Numbered from the stretch's first letter, positions 32,956 through 43,544 are shown. The stretch: 49,129 bases of DNA from an uncultured archaeon (GCA_902384525.1 CABMCA010000036.1:1-49129); one strand, 5' to 3'. Notes: a model not told the origin generated them from the sequence alone. A program made the numbers and translations.

Positions 32956-35301
32956 TTAGTCTTCAGATTTGAGATCTGGCGTTTTGGTCTGCTGTATCTC
33001 CTCAAGATTTAGATGTGGCGCTTCCTCCACAAGCCAGAACCACATCTCGAAATCGTTCCCAGACCTGCTATTCCTAATTGTATTGATATTGATATCCCAG
33101 GTGAAATTGCCTTTGAGCATCAAATGAGCCAGTATGCCTTTGCGAGTTTTTTGAGTTTTTTTACTATCAGGCCAATTTCTCAGCGCATCGGACCAGTTTG
33201 TGGTCTGTCCATTGAATTGTTGTAATAGACAATATTGCAGATTCTCATCTAGCTTCCATTCAATAAATTCTTCTTTAACAAATAGATTAGCCTCTAAGAT
33301 AAGAGGTTGATACCCTACGACTGCTTTAATTTTATCCTTCTCCTTTACTTTAGTTCTCTTTTTACTGCCCATCAGGTCGCAATAAAGAAAAGGTATGTCT
33401 AATGTGACGAAACATGTAGCCGGGTTGATCTTGTCTTTGATTGAATTCTTATTTAGATCCTCTACCTCGTAATCCACATGTATACCTTTTGCCAATGCTT
33501 CCACCGACAATCGGGTATCGTTCTTTAAGGGTGTCCTCTCTTCATCCAGAAGATATACATTAGTGATGTGGATGGCAGGTTCTTTTTCTCTGCACATCCG
33601 ACATAGCTCATCAATGGCACCCTGGACAGTCTTGATCTGTGCATCTCCCCAGTCAGTGCATTTTTTTGGATCGTAGGCAACCTGGCTTGCCACACTCAGG
33701 TTAGCACTGAATATAATCGGAAGATGGATCGGATTATTTGCAGCATCCAATAGCGTTGCTTCAACCTGCTGGCTTTGAGTTGTGGAATCGAGTTCCCAGT
33801 AGCAGCTTGCGATCCCATCATCATATGTTTCTCCAGTAGTCTGTAGTTGCCCACTGCCCTGCACGATAAGGAAACGCACTTTAGCTCCCGCAACAGGCCA
33901 GCGCCCATTAGCTACGCCGACCTTAAGCGGTTGTGGTAGTGGAACGAGATCCGCCGGGTTAGTCAAATCTGGCACTGCCTCCTGTCCATCGCCGCTGATG
34001 TAGAAGAGACTGGTCAGTTCAGTCACTGGCGGGAAAAGCCTGCGGCAATCACAATCATTCAAGCATGCCCATTCACCGTCTTCAAATTGCAGAAGCGCCA
34101 GGCGACAATAATAACGCTCTATGCCTTGAGGCGGTTGAGGTATTGGGGTCTTTGCACTATTATGCTGCCACTCCACATCTCCAGTTGCCGTGCGGGCTGG
34201 GATCAGCCAATAATCGCCAGTCTTGAAGTTATTACCTGAGAACTGCACAAACACACCATCCTCCAGTTCAACAGGATTGGATGTGACAGATATTTCATCA
34301 CTTTTTTGATCCCAGCGGCGCATCTTGGGGTGACCGGCCCTATTATATCCTGAAATCGGCTTGCTCAATGTGAGTATACGCTCGGCTGCATCTGGAGACC
34401 CAATAATTTTTGCCATAGTTCCAGGCATTCCCGACAACTCAGTAGCATCATCCAGCACTTCAACCCAATCACCCGCTTGTAACCCAAGCGTATTATCTCT
34501 TCCCAGGTTACTGACCTTTATTTTGTCAGGCTCACCAGCTACGAATTCTTCGATTGCGAAGACAACCGAACCATTATCACGCGACCATTTGAATGTGGCT
34601 TTGTTGGAGTTGAAATCATCTTCTAAATCACCTTCTTTGTGTATCTCTACACGGTATAGTTGGTTCTCAAGCCGCCGATAGCCGGCTCTGGGCGAAACTT
34701 TGCATGGATCAGTACTGGGGATGTCCTGTTTGGTAAAGGCACTGAGTTTTCCACCGCTTCCGGCGATAAGGTTGTTCCAATCCGGGAAATCTGACAGACA
34801 ATTTACGGTCTCATCTCCCACCGGAAGAAGCTTCACCTGCCAGACTGTTTTAGCTCGTGTTGCCGTGTCAGGGCCTCCTAAAGCCACTTCACGAATATCA
34901 GGATCTTCGATTGCAGTGATATGGCGTTGCCACACTTCAAGGTAGGCCAGGTAGGTGCCGGAGCTAGTAGGTAATTGGAACTCCGGCAAGTCGAGTTGAT
35001 CGGTGATATTAACATCCTTGAGGTTCTCACACAGGATTCCATGCACGTAAATAGAGCCTTTAGAAATATTCAAATTTCCCTTATCAGGCATCGTGGGATC
35101 AATTTTGAACCCACCGCCAGCCAGAGGCGCACCACAAAGACCAATGACATCTTGAGTCTCGGTTTCGATACGGTATGAGTTTATATCTACCTGTTCATTC
35201 CAATCAGCATCCAGTTGCACGCGTCCCTGCTGCATGCTGACACCGTTATAATTATTTTCACGTTTAAATGTAGATCTTGTTGAATCACCTATTGGCTTCA
35301 T
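32956..35301 (-). CDS. DUF6519 eCIS-associated baseplate/fibre protein
   Basis: 781 residues. The N-terminus (F-K-R-E-N-N-Y-N-G-V-S-M-Q-Q-G-R-V, then L-D-A-D-W-N-E-Q) is typical of the DUF6519 proteins encoded beside bacterial eCIS baseplate genes. A central Ig-like segment (~460-545, G-A-K-V-R-F-L-I-V and T-Y-D-D-G-I-A-S) is followed by an unassigned acidic C-terminal region. AAGGAGG precedes the ATG. It likely contributes to the baseplate rim or to fibre attachment; this is inference from its place after the gpI-like gene. Confidence 0.75.
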   Translation of the reverse strand: MKPIGDSTRSTFKRENNYNGVSMQQGRVQLDADWNEQVDINSYRIETETQDVIGLCGAPLAGGGFKIDPTMPDKGNLNISKGSIYVHGILCENLKDVNITDQLDLPEFQLPTSSGTYLAYLEVWQRHITAIEDPDIREVALGGPDTATRAKTVWQVKLLPVGDETVNCLSDFPDWNNLIAGSGGKLSAFTKQDIPSTDPCKVSPRAGYRRLENQLYRVEIHKEGDLEDDFNSNKATFKWSRDNGSVVFAIEEFVAGEPDKIKVSNLGRDNTLGLQAGDWVEVLDDATELSGMPGTMAKIIGSPDAAERILTLSKPISGYNRAGHPKMRRWDQKSDEISVTSNPVELEDGVFVQFSGNNFKTGDYWLIPARTATGDVEWQHNSAKTPIPQPPQGIERYYCRLALLQFEDGEWACLNDCDCRRLFPPVTELTSLFYISGDGQEAVPDLTNPADLVPLPQPLKVGVANGRWPVAGAKVRFLIVQGSGQLQTTGETYDDGIASCYWELDSTTQSQQVEATLLDAANNPIHLPIIFSANLSVASQVAYDPKKCTDWGDAQIKTVQGAIDELCRMCREKEPAIHITNVYLLDEERTPLKNDTRLSVEALAKGIHVDYEVEDLNKNSIKDKINPATCFVTLDIPFLYCDLMGSKKRTKVKEKDKIKAVVGYQPLILEANLFVKEEFIEWKLDENLQYCLLQQFNGQTTNWSDALRNWPDSKKTQKTRKGILAHLMLKGNFTWDININTIRNSRSGNDFEMWFWLVEEAPHLNLEEIQQTKTPDLKSED

Positions 35302-35322
35302 AATTTCCTCCTTATTATCCTC

Positions 35323-37557
35323 CTAAGTAACATAGAATATTCCGGCTTCAAGCCCGAATCGCATATACTCATCCAGGCTGGCACGCAGATTTGCCTCACG
35401 CTGTGGCTGCTTGAGGTTGTTGAAGGCGCCCATCTCCGAGCCATCCTCTGCACCAGTAAGAATCTCTAATGCGCATGCCTGGCTAAGCTGAGCATAAGCC
35501 GGATCACCGTATCGCACGGACATAAACGATGGTGCCAACCGATCCCGAGTATTATCCTGCTCTGTCGGACTAATCACGCCATTTAAAGCCAGATCAGGCT
35601 GGCAATAATAGCGGCGTGGTGTTTGGGAATTATCAGGCACATAGCTAAAACGCATACAACCCAGCTGTCGCAGCCCCACGCTAACTATGCCTGTGAAGAT
35701 ACTATTGCTGGCCTCCAAGCTACGCATGTTACTGCTGCCGAAAATGGTGCTCATCTGTATGTCAGTGTTGGCGCCGGGCGCAGTGATAGCCACACCATCG
35801 ATATTATCCACGATACTGTCCACAATATGCAACTCCAGCACAGTACCGGGTAGGGTAATGGGACCGCAGATACAGCGATCAATGCAAATGCTAAGCTGAG
35901 AGTTTTGTTTATGCTGATCTTGTGTGCCTGAAACCTCTTCGACAACAAGGCCACTATGATCTGAAGCCAGAGTGCAGTGAGCAACCCTCAGCTTCCCAAG
36001 GTTGCCTGGCAGGACTGTCAACTTGCCCTCAACCAGAAGTCCATCCAGAACTAATTCCCCTGGGGTTTCATCTATTGCAGTACCTTCTACAGATAGATTA
36101 CCGAGCAAATGTGGACGTAGACCTTCTGGTTCCAATTGTCCGATTATGCGCTTCTTTCGTCCCGGTAAGTCGGGATCATCCACTTCAGGCCAATCGGCGG
36201 CAACAATGATTAATTGGCTGTCCTCAGGTATTTTGATGCTTCTGCCACCGGTAAGTTCTTCAGCATAGGTATGACTATCGAGAATGGCAATAACCCCTGT
36301 TATGCCCGGAGCTTGTGCATTCCATGCATCAACTGCTTCTGCCAGCGTAGCGAAGATGATGTCAGGCAAAGGGGTAAGTTCCGAGCTTACACCCACCTGC
36401 CAGGTCACGGGACGGGTCAGCGTCCTGGAGATAGATTCACTTCGATTATATGGACCGCCACCAATATCACCACTAAAACCATAGGCATAACTAGCCTCTA
36501 CCTGGCCGGGAATATCACCCATGCGAAATGCCAGTCGCCCCAGTTTGGGATCTACAGCCGCCTTTATCGGTAGCAGACGTTCATCCCCCGTTCCGTCTGT
36601 GTTTATATGAATGTATTTCTTAGTTGGGGGAGGACGCTGCCAGCCCATGCCGGAAGGAAGATCGCTCAAATCACAGATAAGAATCTGTTCAGAAGGTATT
36701 GGATCGCGCTGACCGTTAATGAATAATTCTAATACAGGCTGTTCATCAAAATATAGGCTGCGTGGCATCTGGTTGTCCACTAAGGCTTGTCGCCGGGCTT
36801 CTAGCTCGTCGTATAGCGGGCGTCGGCGCAGCACACCAGGGACGTTGATATCCTCGGCCAGGTGTGTGATCTCAGTTTCAGTATGCGGTTGGTTGAACAG
36901 GGGAGCATCTAAGCCCAGGGGATTAAAGGTATATCGCCCATCAGCAGGTTCGCTGACCGCATGCGCAGTACCGCGCGTAACAGTATAACTCTGCAGCCGC
37001 CATAAGAAGATACCGATATTCGGAATGTTATATTTCCCACGATTGCTGCTGATATGTCGTACATCAGCTGTATAAGCAGCGCACTCGAAAGGACTGTTTA
37101 AAAGTTCTAAATTTTTTGAATCGCGCAGATTGAGGGTTTGTCCTCTTGCCAGCGTCACATGATTGAAGTGCGATGTGACCGACAGAAGCTGAAAGAACTC
37201 CAAAGCCCGCGCTGGCCAGCCAGTCACATCCCGGGCCAGCTGCTCAAGCACAGTGGCAGTGCCCTTGCGCCGTCTGTAAGCCAGGGTGTTGGCAACATAG
37301 GGTCGCAGGCTGAAGTTACCTGAACTGATAGGGTGCAGATTGCGTACGCCCAGCAGATCACCAATATATGCCACCACCCATTCATCACATGTTTCAATAA
37401 ACCAATTGCTGTATAAGTCGCCGATGTCCTTTTCGATGGCCTGTAATTCAGTCTCAATTACTGATAGTATTGCACGCAGGGGTTCGCCTTTATTAACATC
37501 ACGTATGCGATAGATGGCCGGCAACAGGTTATAGAGGCGTTCAGAAGATTTGTTCAT
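35323..37557 (-). CDS. gpI-like phage tail/baseplate protein of the eCIS
   Basis: 744 residues. Residues ~1-130 resemble the P2 gpI tail-protein family (L-P-A-I-Y-R-I-R-D, and D-E-W-V-V-A-Y-I-G-D-L-L-G). The segment R-R-R-K-G-T-A-T-V-L-E-Q-L-A-R-D-V-T-G-W is a strong match. The C-terminal half is beta-rich with V-L-D-G-L-L-V-E-G and repeated short strands, possibly a beta-helix. It should form part of the wedge of the baseplate. The start overlaps the stop of the preceding gene (ATGA). Confidence 0.8.
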   Translation of the reverse strand: MNKSSERLYNLLPAIYRIRDVNKGEPLRAILSVIETELQAIEKDIGDLYSNWFIETCDEWVVAYIGDLLGVRNLHPISSGNFSLRPYVANTLAYRRRKGTATVLEQLARDVTGWPARALEFFQLLSVTSHFNHVTLARGQTLNLRDSKNLELLNSPFECAAYTADVRHISSNRGKYNIPNIGIFLWRLQSYTVTRGTAHAVSEPADGRYTFNPLGLDAPLFNQPHTETEITHLAEDINVPGVLRRRPLYDELEARRQALVDNQMPRSLYFDEQPVLELFINGQRDPIPSEQILICDLSDLPSGMGWQRPPPTKKYIHINTDGTGDERLLPIKAAVDPKLGRLAFRMGDIPGQVEASYAYGFSGDIGGGPYNRSESISRTLTRPVTWQVGVSSELTPLPDIIFATLAEAVDAWNAQAPGITGVIAILDSHTYAEELTGGRSIKIPEDSQLIIVAADWPEVDDPDLPGRKKRIIGQLEPEGLRPHLLGNLSVEGTAIDETPGELVLDGLLVEGKLTVLPGNLGKLRVAHCTLASDHSGLVVEEVSGTQDQHKQNSQLSICIDRCICGPITLPGTVLELHIVDSIVDNIDGVAITAPGANTDIQMSTIFGSSNMRSLEASNSIFTGIVSVGLRQLGCMRFSYVPDNSQTPRRYYCQPDLALNGVISPTEQDNTRDRLAPSFMSVRYGDPAYAQLSQACALEILTGAEDGSEMGAFNNLKQPQREANLRASLDEYMRFGLEAGIFYVT

Positions 37558-40500
37558 GTTTTATCCTCCATCTTTTTTAAGTTAATGCCTGCTGGATTGA
37601 TAAGCAGTAATTCAGCTAGCTGCATCTGTCCATTCTCCCATCGGGCCGTATGCGCTACAAGGATTGTTGGAGGCTGCATTATTGTATTGATTATATCAGT
37701 ATTCTTCACCAGCTTATCCAGGTCCACAGCTAATACGCCTTTTATACCCTGAATTATTTTCATGATCTCTGCAGATGTGACTGACTGGCCAAAATCTCGC
37801 TTTTCAAAATTAAAGTTTTCAAGAAGAGCACTCTCCACGCTCTTCTTCACCTCCTCGTACTGATAGCGCGAATCCACTAATATTTTTGCTTCCAGGCTGA
37901 AAGTGAGCTGTTTAAAATCAGCAATCTCAACCGGCCGCATCGGATCATCGCACACTGTTTTAATGGAATTAAAAAGGTTACTCCTGAGATTAGGATCAAT
38001 TGTTTTGCCAGTGGCATCTGCTACTGTTATATGCACAAGATGTCTTTCTCCGGTCCATAGATCAACAGCCTGCACTTTCCCGATGCCCGGAAAAGAACGA
38101 GTAAAGTCTTCAAAATCGCGTAAAGAGACGATACGGTCAAAGGTGAGCACAGTTCGCGGTGCATTAATTCTTGCCTTATCCAGTTTTTCAGGTTCGGAAG
38201 CTCCCGCGGCGGAAAGGGGATTTGTTACTTCCCGGATACCCGGGGGCCTGGTTTGCAGTATGGTCAAGCTTCTAGCATCAACTTCTCCATCTAACCCGAT
38301 TCCGCTGCGGTAGACTGCAACTACATTCTCAGTGCCGCTTGGCAATCGTGCGCCATTTTTCCCATCTCCAAAGATTACTTTTGCCCTTGCATCATTATCA
38401 ATGCGAACAATATAATCCTGGCTATGTGCTTCCAATCCATATAAGATTGGCACTTCCTCCCACCTCACATCATTAACGCGCACCTCTAAAGTACTCCTGG
38501 ACCCGCCTGGTGTTGGCGCTGAAACATAGGTAAGATACGGCTTCTTTAGCACAAAACTTTGATTAGCCTGAGAACCATCGCCGCTGCCCAGTACTTCGCG
38601 CCCTCCTGGAACTGTCTCGCCGTGAGTGGCGAGGGCAACGTTAGCGTATATTACAAGCGAAGTTGGAACCGAAGTAGGATCATAATAGACAAGATCATAG
38701 CAATTCTGCATTGGCTGCTTAAATATTAAAGTGCTTCGACCTTTGCTGTCGTCAACATCGCTGAGGAACACTATTTCACTTACAAAACTATCATCCTTTG
38801 TGGCTGGCTGCAATAAGATACCATCTTTAGTATCATTCACTATACCTTCAAAACCACTTCGATCTCTCAGCATCCACTGCCTAACTGCACCATTTTTGAC
38901 AGGGGGTTTCAACACCTGCAGCACATCCCCTGGATTTAGTGATCTTTCTATACCATCTGCAGAGATTAGTTTCAGTCCTATTTCTGTGATCAGCGCACGC
39001 TTCATCTTTCCACTGATTATCAGTTTCCTGCCGCTCTCAAGTCCCTTTACGAATCCGTCAAGTTCAATACTGTTACCCATCAATATATCCATGCATGGCG
39101 TTTCTGCTATTTCCAGCAACTCGCTCTGGGCAAAAACGATAGTTTGACGGAGCTTATCATCAAAATTAGCCAGATTTTTTCCATCTAGGGTCACTCGCGT
39201 TGTTTTTGCTGATAGTGTAAAATTGGACCGTGAATCATCAGCCACGTTTACAACTTGATAGAGTTCTTGATAATCTGGAGTAGATAAAATCAACCAACTG
39301 TCTTGTAATATTTGCGGATATATGGCATCCAGATAAATAGTGTTTGGAAGAGGAGTTGCGACAGATGAGATTGCGAATCCAGGCCATTCATTAATATTCT
39401 GATAAAAATCACGTGGATAGAGATGACTTTTCGGAATAATTTCTTCCGGTATATTGGGATATGACCAATATAGCTGGATTATCGCTCTACCACCGCGTTG
39501 ATAGTATTCAAGCTTAATATCATGTAAATGTCCCGCTACAAGTGCTATCGTTCCGTAATCATTCCATGCTGCGTGATCCGTCCAGTTATTGATAATCAAA
39601 TTGTCATCTACCCATAACCTGACCCCATCATCAGAATTAGTATGAAATGTGTAAATTCCAGTAGATTCGGGCTGCACAAAACCTTTCCAGCGCGCTGAGA
39701 AGTTATTAGGGCCGATACCAGAAGGAAAAGTATTGTCAGAAGCATTATTATAATGAAAGTCCACATTCGGGTCTATCTGTGTCACTGTAGGACTTGTCGC
39801 ATTCGGATCGATGATATTAAAATATTCCCCATACAGACCTGTGCCATTTCCGATTGGAGGAATTATGTAGTTCTTTTGAACACTGTCCGGCATTGCATTC
39901 CAATCAGGTGCATTATACCCAAATAAAGAGACTCGCTGATGAAATACATAAACCTGGATGTTTTCTTCACCAGACAGCTTTGTTGTATTTTTCCATACCA
40001 ATCCTTCATCCCATGTTACTTTGGTATATCCAGCCTTGGGGTCTGGATAAACATCCCTTACTAAATGAAAGTCCCAGTATTTACTGTTTTGATCTTGTTT
40101 GCACTCTTTACCAACGAAGAGCAGCCCATCGCCACGTTTTAGTCCTGTAGTTATGCCTTTCAGATAGACCTCTTTTGCCCCAATATCAGGCATTTTTAAC
40201 TCAGTGGCTCTCGGTTTCAACGCATTCCACTCTGCGCGCGCTTCTATCTTCTCAACAGTTTCAAAAATCTGTGGTTTCTTGTCCTGTTTTGGAATACTCA
40301 TGACCTTTGTACCCTCATTAACCGTTGCATAGCCGGGTGCACCTTGTGCATTCTCCACAGTGAAGGCTAAGAATGCGCTTGCCGCCACGCCAGGGTTGAG
40401 TTCATATCCAATAGACCGTGCCAGCTCCAGCACTGATCGTCGCTCAGTAGAAGTTCGCAGGTAGCCTTCGTTAGCAATACGCTCCTGATAAAATGTAAGC

Positions 40501-40772
40501 ACATCAGCCACTGTTGCCCAGGCATCCAGCAAAGCAATAGCCGGGTCCTCTTTTGCGAGAGTAATGAGCTTTGTAAGGGGTCGGGTACCCTTGTTAGGGC
40601 CACTTTGTATTACCTGGCCGGGAAGATTTGTCAGCATACGGCGTAGAAAAGTTGAATGTTTATCCAGACGATATGCCAGCATCGGTTGACCTGGTGGATT
40701 ACCAAGTTTGCTCTTGGGCAATTTTTCTTCACAGCATCCGCAGTCCGATTTTTGGGTATTAATAGAATTCAT
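37554..40772 (-). CDS. gpJ-like baseplate assembly protein with inserted PA14 domain
   Basis: 1072 residues. The N-terminus (D-P-A-I-A-L-L-D-A-W-A-T-V-A-D-V-L-T-F-Y-Q-E-R) and C-terminal part (E-D-F-T-R-S-F-P-G-I-G-K) match eCIS 'putative baseplate assembly protein' (gp6/gpJ type, Afp11/12-like). Between F-G-Y-N-A-P-D-W (residue ~284) and N-E-W-P-G-F (~461), which are normally close together, lies a whole PA14 domain (~308-455). PA14 modules often bind glycans. It overlaps the genes before and after by 4 bases each. Confidence 0.88.
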   Translation of the reverse strand: MNSINTQKSDCGCCEEKLPKSKLGNPPGQPMLAYRLDKHSTFLRRMLTNLPGQVIQSGPNKGTRPLTKLITLAKEDPAIALLDAWATVADVLTFYQERIANEGYLRTSTERRSVLELARSIGYELNPGVAASAFLAFTVENAQGAPGYATVNEGTKVMSIPKQDKKPQIFETVEKIEARAEWNALKPRATELKMPDIGAKEVYLKGITTGLKRGDGLLFVGKECKQDQNSKYWDFHLVRDVYPDPKAGYTKVTWDEGLVWKNTTKLSGEENIQVYVFHQRVSLFGYNAPDWNAMPDSVQKNYIIPPIGNGTGLYGEYFNIIDPNATSPTVTQIDPNVDFHYNNASDNTFPSGIGPNNFSARWKGFVQPESTGIYTFHTNSDDGVRLWVDDNLIINNWTDHAAWNDYGTIALVAGHLHDIKLEYYQRGGRAIIQLYWSYPNIPEEIIPKSHLYPRDFYQNINEWPGFAISSVATPLPNTIYLDAIYPQILQDSWLILSTPDYQELYQVVNVADDSRSNFTLSAKTTRVTLDGKNLANFDDKLRQTIVFAQSELLEIAETPCMDILMGNSIELDGFVKGLESGRKLIISGKMKRALITEIGLKLISADGIERSLNPGDVLQVLKPPVKNGAVRQWMLRDRSGFEGIVNDTKDGILLQPATKDDSFVSEIVFLSDVDDSKGRSTLIFKQPMQNCYDLVYYDPTSVPTSLVIYANVALATHGETVPGGREVLGSGDGSQANQSFVLKKPYLTYVSAPTPGGSRSTLEVRVNDVRWEEVPILYGLEAHSQDYIVRIDNDARAKVIFGDGKNGARLPSGTENVVAVYRSGIGLDGEVDARSLTILQTRPPGIREVTNPLSAAGASEPEKLDKARINAPRTVLTFDRIVSLRDFEDFTRSFPGIGKVQAVDLWTGERHLVHITVADATGKTIDPNLRSNLFNSIKTVCDDPMRPVEIADFKQLTFSLEAKILVDSRYQYEEVKKSVESALLENFNFEKRDFGQSVTSAEIMKIIQGIKGVLAVDLDKLVKNTDIINTIMQPPTILVAHTARWENGQMQLAELLLINPAGINLKKMEDKT
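39408..39851 (-). other. PA14 domain inside the gpJ-like baseplate protein
   Basis: Residues ~308-455 of the 1072-residue protein. Signature elements are G-L-Y-G-E-Y-F, F-S-A-R-W-K-G-F-V-Q-P, T-G-I-Y-T-F-H-T-N-S-D-D-G-V-R-L-W-V-D-D, I-N-N-W, and I-K-L-E-Y-Y-Q-R-G-G-R-A. The D-D-G calcium/ligand motif is intact. Two sampled lines in or at the edge of this segment have 21-22 G/C in 60, against 33 in 60 in a line near the 5' end of the gene. Confidence 0.9.
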
Positions 40773-43543
40773 AAACCACCTTTCATATAAAACTCAATCT
40801 TACCATTCTCCGGTTCATTAGGATCATTATCCAATCGCGCTACTTCCAGCCGATCCATACTGATACGGCTTTCAGCCAGTTCACCGTGCGAGTCTTGTCC
40901 CCAGCGGCGAAAACGATTGGGGGATGTATCATCGGTATCTACCCAAACAATGCCAGGTACCTGCATGATAGCAGCTACTACTTTGCTGAGATAAACAGGC
41001 TGGCCAAAGGTAAAATTATCCGGATGGAAAAAACCCCTCCTGCCGTCAGGAAGATCTACATTACTGAATGTCTCCAGCAGCGCCTTCTTAACATCGCTGC
41101 GGTAATATCCCGGTGCCACACATACAGTAAATGCAATATCAAGCGGCACGAACTCGGGTGGCTCTATCTCTATATCATGTCCGGCAAGGCGAAAGCGTTC
41201 CAGAAAGCCGCATAATTGTTTTTTAAATTCATCATCTATCGGCAGGCCGCCTTTTCGATCTACAGTGATGAAGATGGTATACCAGCTTCCGGTCCATCGT
41301 CTTGTAGCAACTGCCTTTTGTATTTCAGGATGACGCTGAGCAACCCCGGCATAATCCTGCTCTGTGACGGCACGCTCCTGAATGCGAAAAGCCTGTGGCG
41401 CATAGAGCCGTACCTGATCTATAGGCTCAGGGTCTATACCTCCATAAGCTGGAAGGGGGTTGCGTACCCCGATAATTCCACTTTTTTTAGTGATCACATG
41501 GCAGATTGCATCAGCACTCACATTTCCAGCTAGTCCATTGCCAACACGGTAAGTGGCAGTGGCTATCATATCACTGGTCGGTCGCTTCCCCAGCGCATCA
41601 TCTCCAAAACGCAGATATGCTTTCCCGTCATCTTCCATTTCCACTACGAACTCACGAGCGGACCGGTTGCTGTTCAAAAGATCAGGCTGCACGGTCCATG
41701 TTTTATAATTTTTTGTGTCATATAATTTCACTGCCGGAAGAACATAACGTAACCTCCAGCTAAAAGCGTGATTTGCCGGGGCTTCTTTATCAAAAAGAAC
41801 AAGATTTTGACTTTTCAATTCTTTGACCCTGCCTTGTTGTGAAAGCGGGCCAGACTTTAGATAATAGCTGCCATTGATAGGATTCTCCTCGAGTTTTTCC
41901 GGCTTCGGAATCGTCTCTCCATGATCCGCCAGTACGATATTTCCAAGTGCTACACTTGCGTTCTCATTATTTTTTGTGGATATACACAAGGAAAATGGCA
42001 GTGCGTCCTGGAGATCCCATTCAATCTCCACAATAGCCTGATCAGTCAATGGGTCTGTAACTATGTCCCCCGGAATTCTCCTACTATCTTCATCCTGTGA
42101 AATTTTGGCTTCAGGTTTTACACTCATAAGACGAACAGCATGCCTGTGAGATGGATTCGCGCCCTGTCCAGCGATGAGACCGATTCGTTCTTCGAAAATC
42201 AAAACATCGCCTTTTTGCAAGAGCAAGCGTTTATCTCGATTATCACACAGCCATGCCCGGGTGGCACCTTTGGGCAGACAGCACTCCTTATCGCCCCAGG
42301 TATAGAACTGCATTTCGTTGTGTGCCTCATATAGAGTAATATCATGCATCGTCTCAAAAACTTGCGCACCGACAGCTAGTGCCTGGTTAAAGTCCGGATC
42401 CAGCGCACCGGGTGACGCATTGATCCTGGTGAGTAATCGTGTTCCGTGATGGTTTTCTCTCTCTCCAGGCCCTGGAAGCACCAGTCCATCTGCAAAATCT
42501 TTTACCTGAATCTGTACCCAGACGCGGGCATTGCAGCCATCGTGCATAAAATAATCCAGCAAACGGGCATGACGTCGTATTGAAACTCTTTTACGCGCTG
42601 TGCCAAGATATGCCTCAGTAGCCACAGCATCCTGGAAATAACTGAGATAATCTGCCGCATAAGCTAATATCTCAACGAGAACGATGCCTACGTCTGCAGG
42701 ATTGCGTTCTTTCCAATCTGGCATAATAATAGATAGACGGTCAAGAATCAATCTGCGGAAACTGGCGTAATCTTTAGCCAGATAGTCAATTACTGGCTCA
42801 GATAATTTCTCTGGAGGGCATCCCGGAATAGATTTACAATCAAACTCACTGGGACATCCGATCTTAAAGGAAAACTCAATTTCAGAAAGCTGTGGATCAA
42901 AACCTCTAGGTGGTCTTGGATCTGTCGGGGATCTGACTACTCGAAATGTATATATTGAAAAGTCACTCCGGGTTTTTTCTTTAAGAGTAAGAGCAAGAAT
43001 ATTCTCTTCTTTACCGATATCTACAGATCCTATATGTATTTCCTTAAAGCGCACTCCTCCCTTGATCTCAACATTTTCTTTCGATAAAGCCAGATTTGGA
43101 TCATTCGGTACCGGGTTCGATGCCCCCTGATTGGGAAGGTTATGTATAAAATAGACTGTTAATGTTATCTGATCAGGTGACACTTTCAGATAGTCAATAC
43201 CATTGAATTTCGTATATACGTTCAGATTACCATTTTCTTTCCTCACAGTGAATTCATCGGTTCTACCATCGTCGATTTCCAGGTTTACTTTAGTTTCTTC
43301 ATCGTTAAGTCTCAGGAAAAGATAATTTGTTCCTGAAGATGCTCTTATGGTTTTATCATAGATTTCTTTAACTGTTGCTGTTTCTATCCAATCAATATCG
43401 AAATTCTGTTTTATTAATTCTCTGAGCCTTTCTGTGAGTTTTTTAGTACTTTTTTCTGAAATTTCGTACCAATTAAATATATATATGAAATCGCGGATGG
43501 CCTGTAGCCGTGATTTGTTCTTGCAGTAATATTGCGTTCTCAT
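40769..43543 (-). CDS. gpJ-like baseplate assembly protein (Afp11-like)
   Basis: 924 residues from ATG 43543, which follows GAGGTG and begins 1 base after the gp25 stop; an in-frame GTG at 43555 overlaps that site. Residues ~265-345 contain D-Y-L-A-K-D-Y-A-S-F-R-R-L and W-K-E-R-N-P-A-D-V-G-I-V-L-V-E-I-L-A-Y-A-A-D-Y-L-S-Y-F-Q-D, a hallmark of eCIS baseplate wedge proteins. The C-terminal R-A-V-T-E-Q-D-Y-A-G-V-A-Q-R-H-P is also diagnostic. It should pair with the next gene product to form the baseplate wedge. The first ~230 residues are unassigned. Confidence 0.88.
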   Translation of the reverse strand: MRTQYYCKNKSRLQAIRDFIYIFNWYEISEKSTKKLTERLRELIKQNFDIDWIETATVKEIYDKTIRASSGTNYLFLRLNDEETKVNLEIDDGRTDEFTVRKENGNLNVYTKFNGIDYLKVSPDQITLTVYFIHNLPNQGASNPVPNDPNLALSKENVEIKGGVRFKEIHIGSVDIGKEENILALTLKEKTRSDFSIYTFRVVRSPTDPRPPRGFDPQLSEIEFSFKIGCPSEFDCKSIPGCPPEKLSEPVIDYLAKDYASFRRLILDRLSIIMPDWKERNPADVGIVLVEILAYAADYLSYFQDAVATEAYLGTARKRVSIRRHARLLDYFMHDGCNARVWVQIQVKDFADGLVLPGPGERENHHGTRLLTRINASPGALDPDFNQALAVGAQVFETMHDITLYEAHNEMQFYTWGDKECCLPKGATRAWLCDNRDKRLLLQKGDVLIFEERIGLIAGQGANPSHRHAVRLMSVKPEAKISQDEDSRRIPGDIVTDPLTDQAIVEIEWDLQDALPFSLCISTKNNENASVALGNIVLADHGETIPKPEKLEENPINGSYYLKSGPLSQQGRVKELKSQNLVLFDKEAPANHAFSWRLRYVLPAVKLYDTKNYKTWTVQPDLLNSNRSAREFVVEMEDDGKAYLRFGDDALGKRPTSDMIATATYRVGNGLAGNVSADAICHVITKKSGIIGVRNPLPAYGGIDPEPIDQVRLYAPQAFRIQERAVTEQDYAGVAQRHPEIQKAVATRRWTGSWYTIFITVDRKGGLPIDDEFKKQLCGFLERFRLAGHDIEIEPPEFVPLDIAFTVCVAPGYYRSDVKKALLETFSNVDLPDGRRGFFHPDNFTFGQPVYLSKVVAAIMQVPGIVWVDTDDTSPNRFRRWGQDSHGELAESRISMDRLEVARLDNDPNEPENGKIEFYMKGGL

Positions 43544-43544
43544 T

